Positions 16,245 to 25,786 of a DNA stretch of 34,727 nucleotides are shown here, piece by piece. This stretch comes from Clostridia bacterium (lineage in GTDB: Bacteria > Bacillota > Clostridia > Oscillospirales > CAG-272): NCBI GenBank assembly GCA_017545225.1, contig JAFWPR010000167.1:1-34727 (forward strand), in the 5' to 3' direction. The position numbers were made by a program, and so were the translations under genes. Each line of letters begins with the position of its first letter. The first letter of the stretch is position 1. The notes under the pieces are model-generated. The model made no database searches, had not been told where the DNA came from, and saw nothing but the letters and a program-made list of their open reading frames with translations.

Positions 16245-16273
16245 TGGAAAAAACGAGTGTATTATGATAAAAT
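16245..16273 (+). promoter_or_regulatory. Probable promoter for lipoprotein paralogue B
   Basis: TGGAAA (4/6), 17 bp, TAAAAT (5/6) within an AT-rich stretch, about 35 bp before the ATG at 16307. It is weaker than the opposing promoter. Confidence 0.5.
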
Positions 16274-16306
16274 ACTGTTCGTAAACCAACCGAAAGGAAA
16301 AAACTT

Positions 16307-17788
16307 ATGAAAGTCAGGATTTTAGCGCTTATTCTCGCTGCCCTCATGATCGGGGCGGCTCTCGCTTCCTGCAATCAGGGCGAAGGGAGCGGTACGCAAG
16401 ACACCGAGACCGGCGTCGCGACCGAACCTGCCGAGAAAAACGAGATCGACGAATACGTTGACGAACTTGCGACAAGGTACGATACCGAAGGCAAGACGTT
16501 CACCTACATCGGTCACTCGGTCAACTTCCCGACCGAGGAGAAGGAAACCGGCGAGATCCTCAGCGACTCGCTCTACTACAGGCAGCGCGATCTCGAGGAG
16601 ATCTTCGGTATCGACTGGGATCCCGTCTCGCTTGACGGCGGTCCCGCGACGAAGGATCAGGTCATCAACGAAGTCACCGCCGGCGGCAGCGACTACGACC
16701 TCGCCTGCGGCGGGATGCTCACCTGCGGTCAGGCGCTCCTCAACGCGGGCGTCATCCGCACGGTCCAGGACCTCGAACACGTCGATTTCGACCGCGAGTG
16801 GTGGGTACAGTCGATGAGAGATACGTTCTCCGTCAAGGGGAAACTGTATTTCCTCTTCGGGCCGATCGTTCCGTACACCTACCTTGACACCCACGTCGTT
16901 CTCTTCAACAAGAGCGTCACCCATATGTTCGGCATCGACGACTCCGAACTCTACGATGCCGCTCTGAACGGCAAATGGACGGTCGACATGCTCGAAGAGG
17001 TCGCTTCGGACGTTCCGCAGGTGACGAACGTCGCGTCCGGCACGTTCCGCTACGTTCATCCCGTCGGCGTCCCGTTCCTCTTTGCGGCGGGTCAGACGAT
17101 AACGAAGTTCGACGAGGACGGCGTTCCGTACGTTGAAGACGCGCTTCCGATCGAACTCTCCGACCTCTCCGACCGTCTCGTCTCCTTCCAGGGCGACGAA
17201 ACGCAGACCGCTCTGCTCAAGACGGATGAGGAAGCCTCGAAGAAATACGGCGTCGAGAGACTCGAAGACCTGTTTTTGAACGACCACGCGCTGTTCTACT
17301 TCGCCGACACCGGCGACGTCATGTACATGCGTCAGCAGTCCGCCGAGTTCGGCATCCTTCCGATGCCCAAGCTCAACGCGGGTCAGAGCGCTTACCACTC
17401 CTACTCCAATCCGTGGGTCGGTCAGGCCGTGTATATCCCCAAGACGGTCAAGGATCTCGAATTCGTCGATCTCATGACCGAGGCGATGGGCGCGCTGTCG
17501 CAGAAGTACGTCAAGGAAGCGTACTACGACAGGATGCTCCGCACTCAGGCGATCTTCGACCTCGAGAGCCAGCAGACCCTCGAGATCGTCTTCCAGTCGA
17601 AGATCTACGATATGTCCGTCCTCTACTCCGACGGAAACGACAATACCTGGGGACCGTTCCTCGATTCGCTCGACAAGGCTCTCACGATCGACAACTCGAC
17701 GTTCTCCTCCGACTACAAGGCTAACGCCAGAGTTGCGAAAATGAACATCAAGTTCCTCGTCCAGACGATCGACGGAGACAACGGCTGA
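16307..17788 (+). CDS. Solute-binding lipoprotein, ABC-type family 1-like (paralogue B, 493 aa)
   Basis: Lipobox ALASC with Cys22 is followed by a short acidic linker. The body matches paralogue A along its whole length (shared blocks listed there), so the two come from one duplication followed by inversion, leaving them head to head. SD AAAGGA precedes ATG. The sequences differ in the central binding region (for example VPYTYLDTH against ATVESFQDTD), which suggests different ligands. No transporter partners are adjacent. It ends at its own terminator. Confidence 0.75.
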   Translation: MKVRILALILAALMIGAALASCNQGEGSGTQDTETGVATEPAEKNEIDEYVDELATRYDTEGKTFTYIGHSVNFPTEEKETGEILSDSLYYRQRDLEEIFGIDWDPVSLDGGPATKDQVINEVTAGGSDYDLACGGMLTCGQALLNAGVIRTVQDLEHVDFDREWWVQSMRDTFSVKGKLYFLFGPIVPYTYLDTHVVLFNKSVTHMFGIDDSELYDAALNGKWTVDMLEEVASDVPQVTNVASGTFRYVHPVGVPFLFAAGQTITKFDEDGVPYVEDALPIELSDLSDRLVSFQGDETQTALLKTDEEASKKYGVERLEDLFLNDHALFYFADTGDVMYMRQQSAEFGILPMPKLNAGQSAYHSYSNPWVGQAVYIPKTVKDLEFVDLMTEAMGALSQKYVKEAYYDRMLRTQAIFDLESQQTLEIVFQSKIYDMSVLYSDGNDNTWGPFLDSLDKALTIDNSTFSSDYKANARVAKMNIKFLVQTIDGDNG

Positions 17789-17792
17789 TAAT

Positions 17793-17833
17793 GAAAAAAA
17801 CGCGCGGCTGCGATAAGCAGCCGCGTTTTTTTT
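17793..17833. terminator. Bidirectional intrinsic terminator
   Basis: The stem CGCGGCTGC / GCAGCCGCG with GATAA loop has A-tract and T-tract flanks. It serves lipoprotein B (plus) and the hydrolase (minus); the stop codon of the hydrolase lies in the T-tract. Confidence 0.9.
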
Positions 17834-19010
17834 ATCTTTTGAGTTTCAGTATCTTCGGCGTCTTCGTGATCTCGAGGCGCGGGACGGTGGGGAGACCCTC
17901 TTCGTCGGCGGCGCCTTCGCCTTTCAGGCCGCCGAACTCCCACGCGAACCGCTCGCCGGGTCCCGGCAGGAATTTCTGCCTGCGTCTGACCGATACGTCG
18001 GCGACGGAGGACTCGGGGAACGTCACGCGGCTTTCCCACTCGCTCTGACGGAGCAGGCGAAGCTCGATCTCAAAGGAGTCCGTCGCGTCCGATACGTTTC
18101 TCCATCTGAAGAACCCGTTTACCTGACCGGAAGCGCCGCTTCCGCGGTGATCGGGCCACGGGATCGGATCGTCGGTCGAGGCGTTCGTGAACACCGGGTA
18201 CGGATCGTGCAGGCGGACCGATCCGATATCGAGCGAGTGGATCAGGTCGTTGACCTTTGCGATCTCGAAGTTGTTGTTCTGATGGCCGAAGGGACCGAAG
18301 AAGCCGATCAGCGCGTATTTTCTCTTCTTCATACCGGAGTAGAGAAGCTCGTGGCCGCCCGACCACTCGTCGTTCTGCGCGCTGTAGTCGATGATAAGAG
18401 GCGGATCGGGGATGCGGAAACCCGCGGGCCTTTCGCCGTTCAGGACGCATCTCTCGTTTATATGGCGCACGCCCGCCGGGACGTTGGCCTTGATCGCGGC
18501 GAAGATATCGCCGCGCGGTCCCGCGATGCCGAGCGAGCCGGACCCGCCCATCGAGTTGCCGACGGCGTAAACGCGCTCGGCGTCGACGGCGAAGTTTTCG
18601 ATCGTCCAGAGGACGGTCGCGATGCATCTGTTCTCGACCGGGCGGGGCTCGACGCCGAACCTATCGGGGGCCGATATCTCTTCCGCGACTCCCGCGGGCG
18701 TGAGTCCGCCCCACCACCAGTCGCCCGCATTTGCGCGGCAGTCGAGAACGAGCGCGAACGAGTCCTCGGGGCTGTGATAGATATCGTGGTCGCCCTCCGT
18801 TTCCATACACCGGATCGCCGAGTACAGATCGTGACCCGCCGAGTGGAAAACGACGTAGAGGGGATATTTTTCTCCCTCTTTTTCGTTTTTCGGCCTTATT
18901 ACGGCGAAGGAGTCTCTCTGCGGGGCGCCGTAACCCCACTCCTCCTCGACTCCGTGGGAGAAGAACTCCACGGGTCTGCCCAAAAGCAGAGAATGCTTTT
19001 CAGTTTTCAT
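17832..19010 (-). CDS. Alpha/beta hydrolase, PHB-depolymerase/esterase-like (392 aa)
   Basis: The fold is seen in YPLYVVFHSAGHD (strand plus oxyanion-type loop), ALVLDCRANAGDWWWGG, and the nucleophile elbow VGNSMGGSGS with Ser153. A plausible acid is in PLIIDYSAQNDEWSGG and a plausible His in FFGPFGHQNN. The C-terminal ~110 residues look like a beta-rich accessory domain. There is no signal peptide, so it probably acts in the cytoplasm. The start is 11 bp inside the end of the upstream MATE gene, with SD AAGGAG, so the two are co-transcribed. The substrate is unknown; ester hydrolysis, perhaps of a carbohydrate ester, is inference. Confidence 0.7.
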   Translation of the reverse strand: MKTEKHSLLLGRPVEFFSHGVEEEWGYGAPQRDSFAVIRPKNEKEGEKYPLYVVFHSAGHDLYSAIRCMETEGDHDIYHSPEDSFALVLDCRANAGDWWWGGLTPAGVAEEISAPDRFGVEPRPVENRCIATVLWTIENFAVDAERVYAVGNSMGGSGSLGIAGPRGDIFAAIKANVPAGVRHINERCVLNGERPAGFRIPDPPLIIDYSAQNDEWSGGHELLYSGMKKRKYALIGFFGPFGHQNNNFEIAKVNDLIHSLDIGSVRLHDPYPVFTNASTDDPIPWPDHRGSGASGQVNGFFRWRNVSDATDSFEIELRLLRQSEWESRVTFPESSVADVSVRRRQKFLPGPGERFAWEFGGLKGEGAADEEGLPTVPRLEITKTPKILKLKR

Positions 19011-20403
19011 CGCCGTCTGTCTCCTTGTCCGATTTTACTATGTTTTTAGCCCATCTGCCGGATCTCACGAGGATATATCCGAGGATGCATTTCAATACGT
19101 TAAGCGCCTGCACCGACCCGTAGACGAAGAAGACGGAGAGGTCGGTGAAACGGATGAGAAGGGCCGCCGCGGGAACGGATACCGCCCACACGAAGACCGA
19201 GTCGAAAAGGAACGTGATCAGCGCCTGACCGCCCGAGCGCAGGGTGAAGTATTCGGCGTTGGCGAAGGATTCGAGCGGCATCGAGGCCGCGCATATCAGC
19301 ATCATGACCGTCGCCGTGAGGCGCACGGAGTCCGTCGTGTTGTAGAAGTGAGGCACGGCGCCCGCGATCGCGGCGTAGATACCGCCGACCGCGATACTGA
19401 CGAGGACCGCGAAGCGCATCAGCTGTTTCGACGCGCGGATCGCCTTCTTCGTCTCGCCCGCGCCGAGCACCTGACCGAGAAGGATCCCGATGGCGACGCC
19501 CAGCGACAGGAACGCGGTCGAGAAGACGTTGAAAAACGTCGAGTTTATATTGATCGCCGCGACTACGTCGAGCCCGCGGGCGGAGTAGCAGCGGTTGAGC
19601 GCCGTCATACCCGCCGCCCACATCGTCTCGTTGAGCATGAGAGGGAAGCCGCGGTATACGATCCTCAGCGCGAGGCGGCCGGGGATCGAGAAGTGACGGA
19701 ACGCGCCTTTGATGAACGGGCTTTTCTCCCTCGTGATCCACGTTCCGACGGCTACGATGAGAAATTCGACGGCGCGCGAGACGACCGTGGCGATCGCCGC
19801 GCCCCTGACGCCGAGCGCGGGGACGCCGAGTTTTCCGAAGATCAGGATATAGTTGAGGACGAGATTGACCGCCGTGGCGGAAAGACCCGCGGCGAGAGGG
19901 AGGACGGTGCGGCCCGTTTCCCTGAGCGTCGACGACCAGCACTGGACGAGCACGAACGGGACGAGCGAGAAGAGCATTATCAGAAGATAGTCTCTCGCAA
20001 ACCCGCGCGCCGCCTGCGCGATCGCGGGATCGCCCTCGCCGCGCAGGAACGTGTCGGCGAACCGATCCCCGAGAAGCACGAACAGGACCGTCGCGACGGC
20101 GGTTATGATAAGGCCGGCGAGGATCTTGAAACGGAACGTGCGGCGCACGCCCTCGCCGTCGCCTTTCCCGTGATACTGCGCGGTGAAGATCCCGGCCCCC
20201 GACGACGCCCCGAAGATACAGAGCGTGAAGATGAAGAGCATCTGGCTTGAGACCGTGACTCCCGTCATCTCCGCGGTACCGATCCGCCCGACCATAAGGT
20301 TGTCGAGCATATTTACGAAGTTCGTGATCCCGTTGTGCAGAACGATCGGGATCGCGAGCGTGAAAACGCGTCTGAAAATCACGCGCCTTTCGGCTTTTTC
20401 CAT
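19000..20403 (-). CDS. MATE-family efflux transporter (467 aa)
   Basis: About twelve hydrophobic segments in two homologous halves are visible. The N-terminal stretch RVFTLAIPIVLHNGITNFVNMLDNLMVGRIG is the typical MATE first helix and loop. The length is normal for the family, which exports cationic drugs or metabolites using Na+ or H+ gradients. The substrate is unknown. It overlaps the hydrolase gene by 11 bp; the pair could be self-protection plus turnover of one compound, but that is inference. It has an own promoter and a GGAG SD. Confidence 0.85.
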   Translation of the reverse strand: MEKAERRVIFRRVFTLAIPIVLHNGITNFVNMLDNLMVGRIGTAEMTGVTVSSQMLFIFTLCIFGASSGAGIFTAQYHGKGDGEGVRRTFRFKILAGLIITAVATVLFVLLGDRFADTFLRGEGDPAIAQAARGFARDYLLIMLFSLVPFVLVQCWSSTLRETGRTVLPLAAGLSATAVNLVLNYILIFGKLGVPALGVRGAAIATVVSRAVEFLIVAVGTWITREKSPFIKGAFRHFSIPGRLALRIVYRGFPLMLNETMWAAGMTALNRCYSARGLDVVAAININSTFFNVFSTAFLSLGVAIGILLGQVLGAGETKKAIRASKQLMRFAVLVSIAVGGIYAAIAGAVPHFYNTTDSVRLTATVMMLICAASMPLESFANAEYFTLRSGGQALITFLFDSVFVWAVSVPAAALLIRFTDLSVFFVYGSVQALNVLKCILGYILVRSGRWAKNIVKSDKETDGDEN

Positions 20404-20431
20404 AGGTATACTCCAATAACAGACTCCAAAT

Positions 20432-20460
20432 ATTATACTACATTAAACCTATTTTGTGAA
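20432..20460 (-). promoter_or_regulatory. SigmaA promoter for the MATE-hydrolase operon
   Basis: On the minus strand TTCACA (5/6), 17 bp, perfect TATAAT, about 30 bp before the ATG at 20403. Confidence 0.8.
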
Positions 20461-20465
20461 CCCTA

Positions 20466-20494
20466 TTGACGATATCTGACGATTGTGGTAGAAT
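20466..20494 (+). promoter_or_regulatory. SigmaA promoter for the PAP2 gene
   Basis: TTGACG (5/6), 17 bp, TAGAAT (5/6). The predicted start is near 20501, which rules out the upstream GTG at 20485 as translation start and supports the GTG at 20551. Confidence 0.8.
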
Positions 20495-20550
20495 ACGGTC
20501 AAATCATCGGACCGCGGTCCCGGGCGGCCGCGAAAAAGGAGGATAAGACT

Positions 20551-21207
20551 GTGAAAAAGAAGTTTATCGCCGCAGCGGTCCTCGCCGCGGTATTCGTACT
20601 GTTTATAATACTCGTGAAGACCGTCGGCGTCGCCGTGATAGGCCCGAACGGGACGGAAGTCGGTTTCGCGGGGCTGAACGGAGCGATCAGCGGCGCGTTC
20701 GGATATAACGGATTCTTTTACAAGCTGACGCAGATACTCGGGTATCTGTCGATCGTGATAGCGCTCGTCTTCGCGGAAGAGGGGATAGAGCAGCTTATTA
20801 AGCGGAAGAGCTTAAAAGCGATAGACGGCGAGATAATCGTCACCGGAGTCCTTTACGTGCTGACCGCGATCGTCTATCTCTTCTTCGAGATCGTCAAGGT
20901 CAACTACCGCCCCGTGATCATGCCCGGCGACACCGCGCCGGAGGCGTCGTTTCCCTCGTCGCACACCGTCCTCGCGTGCGTGATCCTCGTCGGAGCCGCG
21001 GTCTTCTGCGTCAGGTACCTTGAGAACAAAAAACTCGCGAAGATCTTCGCCATAGCGTTCTGCGTCACCGCGGGCGTCACGGTATTCGGCAGGATCCTCG
21101 CGGGCGTCCACTGGTTCACCGACATAATCGGCGGACTGATCGTCAGCGCCGCGCTGATCGTCGCCTACTCCGCCGCGCTCGACTTCGTGGATTCGAAAAA
21201 GAAATAA
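20551..21207 (+). CDS. PAP2-family membrane phosphatase (218 aa)
   Basis: The start is GTG at 20551, 8 nt after AAGGAGG and downstream of the predicted transcription start. The protein has 5-6 transmembrane segments. The PAP2 signature is present: YR120-P121 (the first-motif Lys is closer than the usual K-x6-RP), PSSH with His138 in place of PSGH, and GR181-x5-H187-x3-D191. Members dephosphorylate phosphatidate, lysophosphatidate or undecaprenyl pyrophosphate at the outer membrane face. With plsY and the DAG-kinase-like gene elsewhere in the window, a lipid role fits, but undecaprenyl recycling is equally possible. It stands alone between two terminators or promoters. Confidence 0.8.
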   Translation: MKKKFIAAAVLAAVFVLFIILVKTVGVAVIGPNGTEVGFAGLNGAISGAFGYNGFFYKLTQILGYLSIVIALVFAEEGIEQLIKRKSLKAIDGEIIVTGVLYVLTAIVYLFFEIVKVNYRPVIMPGDTAPEASFPSSHTVLACVILVGAAVFCVRYLENKKLAKIFAIAFCVTAGVTVFGRILAGVHWFTDIIGGLIVSAALIVAYSAALDFVDSKKK

Positions 21208-21224
21208 CTGCTCCTCAAACGACA

Positions 21225-21253
21225 GCCCCCGCGCAAAAGCGCGGGGGCGTTTT
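21225..21253 (+). terminator. Intrinsic terminator after the PAP2 gene
   Basis: A 10-bp GC-rich stem (GCCCCCGCGC / GCGCGGGGGC) has an AAAA loop and is followed by GTTTTG. The T-run is short. It also lies just 3' of the end of the defence island on the other strand. Confidence 0.8.
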
Positions 21254-21269
21254 GTGTCGGTCGGAATTC

Positions 21270-22124
21270 TTATTCCTCGGATTCGTAGTAATACGAATAG
21301 TCGATGCCTTTTATGATGATCTCACGGTTGTTGATATCGTCGGTCAGAGCTCCCATTATGAGCGAGAAGATCTTTTCCGGATCGTCGACGCTCTCGCGCA
21401 TTGCAGAGAGATAATCCTTTTTGTCGATACGGCTCCAGTCAACGCATTTTTTCAGATTCTTTTTCAGGATTAGATCGAGCCAGATGCGCGTGCTTCTGCC
21501 GTTGCCTTCCATAAACGGATGCGCGACGTTCATCTCAACGTATTTTTCTACGATCTCTTCCAGCGTGTCCTCGGCCATCTTTTCGATATGCGCAAGAGCC
21601 CCGTCCAGATACGCCGCCGGCGCAAAGGCGAAACCGCCTTTCGCTATGTTGACCGTCCGTATCTGCCCGGCAAAATCGTACAGCCCGCCGAAAATGTATC
21701 CGTGGATCTGCCGCAGTCCCTTCGCCGTTCCGACTTCGATATTGTCTATGAATCCGCTTTCAAAAAGCTCGTACGCCTTCTGCTTGCTCTTTTCGTCAAT
21801 CGAGGTCTCCAGATTCTTCATCCACCGGGCGAAGACTTCGGATTTTTTACTCGGGATCAGCGCGATGACCGTGTTAAGCCCCTGCTCGTCCACGACGTCG
21901 GTGTCGTAGAACTTGCCGTCCCGCGCTCTTAATTTCAGTTGTTTGCAATTTGCAAACAACTCGCCGTTCCTTCTTTTTAAGGTCGCCCAATACACGCGCG
22001 GATTCCGGCTTTTTGTCAGCGCTTCCGCAATATCCGCGGCACAAAACCACCATTTCGAACTCTCCTCGTCCCAAACGGCGCGCACGGGGATATTCTCAAA
22101 AAATCGTACGGACGTTTTTTGCAT
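21270..22124 (-). CDS. Fic-domain protein with N-terminal BRO-like domain (284 aa)
   Basis: The ATG at 22124 is chosen over the GTG at 22130 because the GTG lies in the SD (GAGGTGATC). Residues ~1-105 look like a BRO-N/prophage antirepressor domain ([39 protein letters not shown]). Residues ~115-260 are a Fic domain with the intact catalytic motif HPFMEGNGR (His202). Fic enzymes usually transfer AMP from ATP to protein hydroxyls. No clear inhibitory S/T-x3-E-G/N helix is seen. The gene starts 22 bp after the hsdR stop and is the last gene of the defence island. A toxin or regulator of the restriction system is plausible. Confidence 0.8.
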   Translation of the reverse strand: MQKTSVRFFENIPVRAVWDEESSKWWFCAADIAEALTKSRNPRVYWATLKRRNGELFANCKQLKLRARDGKFYDTDVVDEQGLNTVIALIPSKKSEVFARWMKNLETSIDEKSKQKAYELFESGFIDNIEVGTAKGLRQIHGYIFGGLYDFAGQIRTVNIAKGGFAFAPAAYLDGALAHIEKMAEDTLEEIVEKYVEMNVAHPFMEGNGRSTRIWLDLILKKNLKKCVDWSRIDKKDYLSAMRESVDDPEKIFSLIMGALTDDINNREIIIKGIDYSYYYESEE

Positions 22125-22146
22125 GATCACCTCTCCGTTCGGATTA

Positions 22147-25100
22147 TTATGCCGTCAATGCGTTAGCATTGATCTTTTCGATCGCTTTTCTTATTCCCGC
22201 CCAGACGGACAGATCCGTAAAGATTTCCACGACGCTGCCCTGATCCGTAAACGGGGATTCCTGAAGCACGGACAAGTCTTTCATAATACCGTTGCGGACG
22301 ATATACTCGACGATCTGGTTGACGAAATATATCTGTCTGCTGTCGAGATTCACGTCGTTCAGATATTCGGCGAACGCCTCCTTCGCGGCGCTCATATCGA
22401 GACCGACGATCTCGCGGACCAGTTCTCCGAGCGGCTTCTGTCCGTATTCCGCTTCGTAGTCCTGCTTAGTCCCTACTTCGCTCCAGAGGATCTCTTCAAG
22501 CGCTTTGACGTCGTCGTGCGTGAGCGGCTGATTCGACTTGAGCTTCGCGATCGCGGCGTTGTCCTGATGCTGTCTGATATAGAACTCCGCTTTCGCCTTG
22601 TAGTTCTTCAGGTCGTCGTTTTCAAGTTCGGGCTCGTTCCAGTCCATCGAGAGGATATCGTCGTCGAAGTTCGTATCGTACCGGATCTTGCCGACGGGTA
22701 TATATTTCATCAGATCGCGCAGATTAACGCGGATATATTCGAACTCTTTGATCCCCGCGGTGTCCAGATAATCGGTGTGCAGGATCGTTTCGATCAGCTC
22801 CGACTGCGCCATTATCTCAGGTATATTGGCGACGTCCGCGACCGCGTTGACTTTTCTCAGCAGATCGCTGCGGTAGCGGGAGTATCTTTTGCCCGTGAGG
22901 TAAGCGAGTTCTATCCCGTACATCAGGGCGTCGAAGCGGACCGCTTTCGCGTCGTCATCGTCGGGGATGATTAGCGGAGCGAGTTCCTGCCCGATCAGGA
23001 GCGTGTCTTCATACGTCAGGGTCCGATAGTTGTCGGGGTTTGCATACAGTTTAACGTATTTCAGATGCTGTCTTACCGCAAAGTTCTCTTTATTCAGTTC
23101 TCTGACCTTGCGGACCATATCGTCGACGAGCGATTTGCGGAATTCGACGAGGTCTTCCGTCTGGTAAAGCAGATTTTGAAGTTTGAAAGCGATCTGCCCT
23201 TTGCGATGGAAGACGGCGCCCTGCAGGGCGATCATGTTCGCGGTCGGCTTTCCCTTGTTCATACGGAAAAACTCAAAGTTCCCGCAGAAATCGAAGATAT
23301 AGAATCTCTCCTTGTCCTTGCCGTCGATCAGGTTCGCGCACAGGCGCGTTCCTCGCCCGATCATCTGCCAGAATTTCGCCTTGCTCATGACCTTTTTGAA
23401 GAAGACGAGATTCAGCACCTCCGGCACGTCTATACCGGTATCGAGCATATCCACGGAAATGGCGATCTGCGGAAGTTTCTTCGGGTCTGAAAACTCGTCG
23501 ATCGCGCTTTGAGCGAACTTCATAAAGTTGTCGATGACTTTCGCGAAGCCGGGAAGGTGAGGGTACTCTTTGTTGAAGACCTCGAAGATCTTTTCGGCGT
23601 GATTGTGGTTTTTCGCGAAGATGATCGTCTTGCCGAGCTTCTCGCCGTAGTCGATCTTCAAACCGTTTTCCATCACGACGTGAAGCACTTCGCGGATCGT
23701 GTCTTCGTTGAAGATCCACTCGTTCAGAGCGGACGACGCGATGCTCTCGGGCAGCTCTCCGTTTTCGTCCTCGAACGTGTCCTCGTATGCCGCTCTGTCC
23801 TCGTCGGACAGCTCGTCGTAAACGATCCCCTGCTCGATGAACTTGAGCCGCGTTTCGACCGACGTGAAATCGACCAGAAACCCGTCCTTTACGGCCTGCG
23901 CCAGTTCGTACCCGTACGTCGGCACGCCGCTTTCGAGCTCAAAGACTTCGTAAGTATTCTTGTCGATCTCGTCTTTCGGCGTCGCGGTGAGTCCGACGAG
24001 CGGCGCGTCGAAGTAGTTGAATATGTCGCGGTATTTATTGTAGATCGAACGGTGCGCCTCGTCGCAGATCACGAGATCGAAGTGGCCGGTGGTAAATACT
24101 TTTCCTTTATCGTCCTTCGCTTCGTCGATCGTGTTCATCATCGACTGATAAGTCGAGAAAACGCAGCGGGCGTTAAAGTCCGGTTTGGCGTCGCAAAGAC
24201 TCGTGACGGATAGATCGGGAAGCAGGTTGACGAAGTTCCTTTTCGCCTGATTGACGAGCGAGACACGGTCGGCGAGGAAGAGGATATTCGTCACCCAGCC
24301 GTGCTGTAACAGAACGTCGCAGAGGGCGATCACCGTTCTCGTCTTGCCCGAACCGGTCGCCATGACGAGCAGCGCCTTCCTGCGGTTCTTTTCGTCGAGC
24401 GCGTCGCAGACCGCTTTGATCGCGCCCTCCTGATAGTACCGTCCGGCGATCTTTTTGTTGACCGTTACGTGCGCGAGGCTTGTCCGCATCGTCTGCAAGT
24501 TGAACAGTTTTTCAAGGTCTCGCTTTGAGTAGACGGACGCGACTTTCCGCTCGGGATAAAGGTTGTCCTGAATACGCGTATCAAATCCGTTTGAGAGGAA
24601 GATGACGGGGCGGCGTCCGTACTTTTTCTCAAGGATATCGGCGTACAGCTTCGCCTGCTGACGGCCTTTTGCCACGTCAACGCAGGTGCGCTTTGCTTCA
24701 AGCACGGCGAGCGCTCTGCCGTCGTCGCCGTACAGAACGTAATCGGCGTACCCGACGCCCGAGTCGGTCGGCATCCCGAACAGTTCGACCTCGTTCAGCC
24801 AGTCCTTGCCAAGGGTCCATCCGGCGTCCTGAAGCATGAAGTCGATATAGATCTTGCGCGTTTTGTATTCGGACAGATCGAGCGGCTTCGGAACGTACGT
24901 CTGCTGCTGTTCCGCTCGGCGGGACGTCAGTTCCGCTTTCATCGTCCTGTTCTCTTCGATCAGCGCGGCAAGATCGATATCCGCGTCGGGAACGAACGAG
25001 AGGGCTTCCTCAGGCGTCAGTTCGAGAAGCGAGCGGTCAAACTCGTGTTCCTCGTACCCGTCCGCGTAGAAATACGCGACCTCATCGAGGAAGTAAAAGA

Positions 25101-25440
25101 GGTTTTCAAGGCACAGCTCGGCCTGCTCTACGGTGACTTTTTTGCCGCCGTGCATGACCGTGTTTCCGAGCTTTCGGATATAGTCCATACGCCGCCAGAC
25201 GTCGGTCCCGACGATATCCTTGAACTTCTCGTCGTTCATCAGGGAAACGAGCGTGTCCTGATAAGGCGTGACAAGATCGCGGTCAACGGAATACATCCAT
25301 TTCACCGCGAATTCCATCGCCCGCCGGCAGCTCGAAACGCACGAGTCGACGTCGATATGCAGCAAGTTTTCGGCTTTGATCGCCACGTCGGCGAACCCGT
25401 CGAACCTGCCGTCCGATTTCAGGAAATCAAAGTTGGTCAT
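22147..25440 (-). CDS. hsdR: Type I restriction enzyme R subunit (HsdR, 1097 aa)
   Basis: Residues ~10-130 resemble DUF4145 (helical, HEPN-like, ending at [19 protein letters not shown]). A restriction-type nuclease core follows, with E248-A-K250 (AVLEAKRT). The SF2 motor has Walker A ATGSGKT (Lys366), DEAH at 460-463, SAT-like TATP, and the later [10 protein letters not shown] motif. The C-terminal third fits the EcoEI-type R C-terminal domain that binds the methylase. The full length is present with no frame break. It works with HsdM and HsdS to translocate and cleave unmodified DNA. It lies 47 bp after a 59-aa gene, and is separated from hsdS by about 2.3 kb of cargo. Confidence 0.95.
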   Translation of the reverse strand: MTNFDFLKSDGRFDGFADVAIKAENLLHIDVDSCVSSCRRAMEFAVKWMYSVDRDLVTPYQDTLVSLMNDEKFKDIVGTDVWRRMDYIRKLGNTVMHGGKKVTVEQAELCLENLFYFLDEVAYFYADGYEEHEFDRSLLELTPEEALSFVPDADIDLAALIEENRTMKAELTSRRAEQQQTYVPKPLDLSEYKTRKIYIDFMLQDAGWTLGKDWLNEVELFGMPTDSGVGYADYVLYGDDGRALAVLEAKRTCVDVAKGRQQAKLYADILEKKYGRRPVIFLSNGFDTRIQDNLYPERKVASVYSKRDLEKLFNLQTMRTSLAHVTVNKKIAGRYYQEGAIKAVCDALDEKNRRKALLVMATGSGKTRTVIALCDVLLQHGWVTNILFLADRVSLVNQAKRNFVNLLPDLSVTSLCDAKPDFNARCVFSTYQSMMNTIDEAKDDKGKVFTTGHFDLVICDEAHRSIYNKYRDIFNYFDAPLVGLTATPKDEIDKNTYEVFELESGVPTYGYELAQAVKDGFLVDFTSVETRLKFIEQGIVYDELSDEDRAAYEDTFEDENGELPESIASSALNEWIFNEDTIREVLHVVMENGLKIDYGEKLGKTIIFAKNHNHAEKIFEVFNKEYPHLPGFAKVIDNFMKFAQSAIDEFSDPKKLPQIAISVDMLDTGIDVPEVLNLVFFKKVMSKAKFWQMIGRGTRLCANLIDGKDKERFYIFDFCGNFEFFRMNKGKPTANMIALQGAVFHRKGQIAFKLQNLLYQTEDLVEFRKSLVDDMVRKVRELNKENFAVRQHLKYVKLYANPDNYRTLTYEDTLLIGQELAPLIIPDDDDAKAVRFDALMYGIELAYLTGKRYSRYRSDLLRKVNAVADVANIPEIMAQSELIETILHTDYLDTAGIKEFEYIRVNLRDLMKYIPVGKIRYDTNFDDDILSMDWNEPELENDDLKNYKAKAEFYIRQHQDNAAIAKLKSNQPLTHDDVKALEEILWSEVGTKQDYEAEYGQKPLGELVREIVGLDMSAAKEAFAEYLNDVNLDSRQIYFVNQIVEYIVRNGIMKDLSVLQESPFTDQGSVVEIFTDLSVWAGIRKAIEKINANALTA

Positions 25441-25486
25441 AGGTACACCTCGAATATCTGTATGGAGTTATTTATTCCACTACACT

Positions 25487-25666
25487 TTATCCTTGTTTCT
25501 GCCCAAGTAGCCATGACAAGGCCCCGGCATCTACCACCGGTTTCATTTCTGCCAGAAATCTTGTTTTATTGCTTAAAGACATCTTATTGAAATCGTCTCT
25601 GAGTTCCTTAACTTCTTTTGAGAACTTTAACAAATAATCGTTATACTCTTGCTCTGCATCTGTCAT
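25487..25666 (-). CDS. Small protein upstream of hsdR (59 aa)
   Basis: The ATG at 25666 follows a perfect AAGGAGGTGAG SD; the GTG at 25675 lies inside the SD and is not the start. The protein is soluble, mostly charged helix (SKEVKELRDDFNKMSLSNKTRFLAEM) with a short hydrophobic end (ALSWLLG). No family is recognised. It sits between abiH and hsdR, with its own probable promoter and phased repeats just upstream. A control protein, an HsdR partner or an antitoxin is conceivable, but nothing in the sequence decides this. Confidence 0.6.
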   Translation of the reverse strand: MTDAEQEYNDYLLKFSKEVKELRDDFNKMSLSNKTRFLAEMKPVVDAGALSWLLGQKQG

Positions 25667-25689
25667 TGCACTCACCTCCTTCGTATAGT

Positions 25690-25718
25690 ATTGTAACGAA
25701 TTATCTGAACGATGAAAA
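25690..25718 (-). promoter_or_regulatory. Probable promoter for the 59-aa gene, hsdR and the BRO-Fic gene
   Basis: On the minus strand TTTTCA (4/6), 17 bp, TACAAT (5/6), followed by the SD and ATG of the 59-aa gene within 30 bp. It would uncouple hsdR expression from the methylase promoter. Confidence 0.5.
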
Positions 25719-25719
25719 G

Positions 25720-25763
25720 ATCATTTATGGTTCATTTACAGGTCATTATCGTATCATTTTAGC
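25720..25763 (-). repeat. Four 11-bp phased repeats upstream of the hsdR-side promoter
   Basis: On the plus strand four consecutive 11-bp units begin ATCATTT, TTCATTT, GTCATT and ATCATTT at 25720, 25731, 25742 and 25753. The period is about one helical turn, placing all units on one DNA face immediately upstream of the -35 element at 25713-25718 (minus strand). Confidence 0.65.
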
Positions 25764-25786
25764 ACCATCACGACTCTTATTTTGAG

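Noticed and set aside
20485-20550. Upstream GTG start for the PAP2 gene
   Set aside because: It lies within the predicted promoter, before the transcription start; the GTG at 20551 has a good SD.
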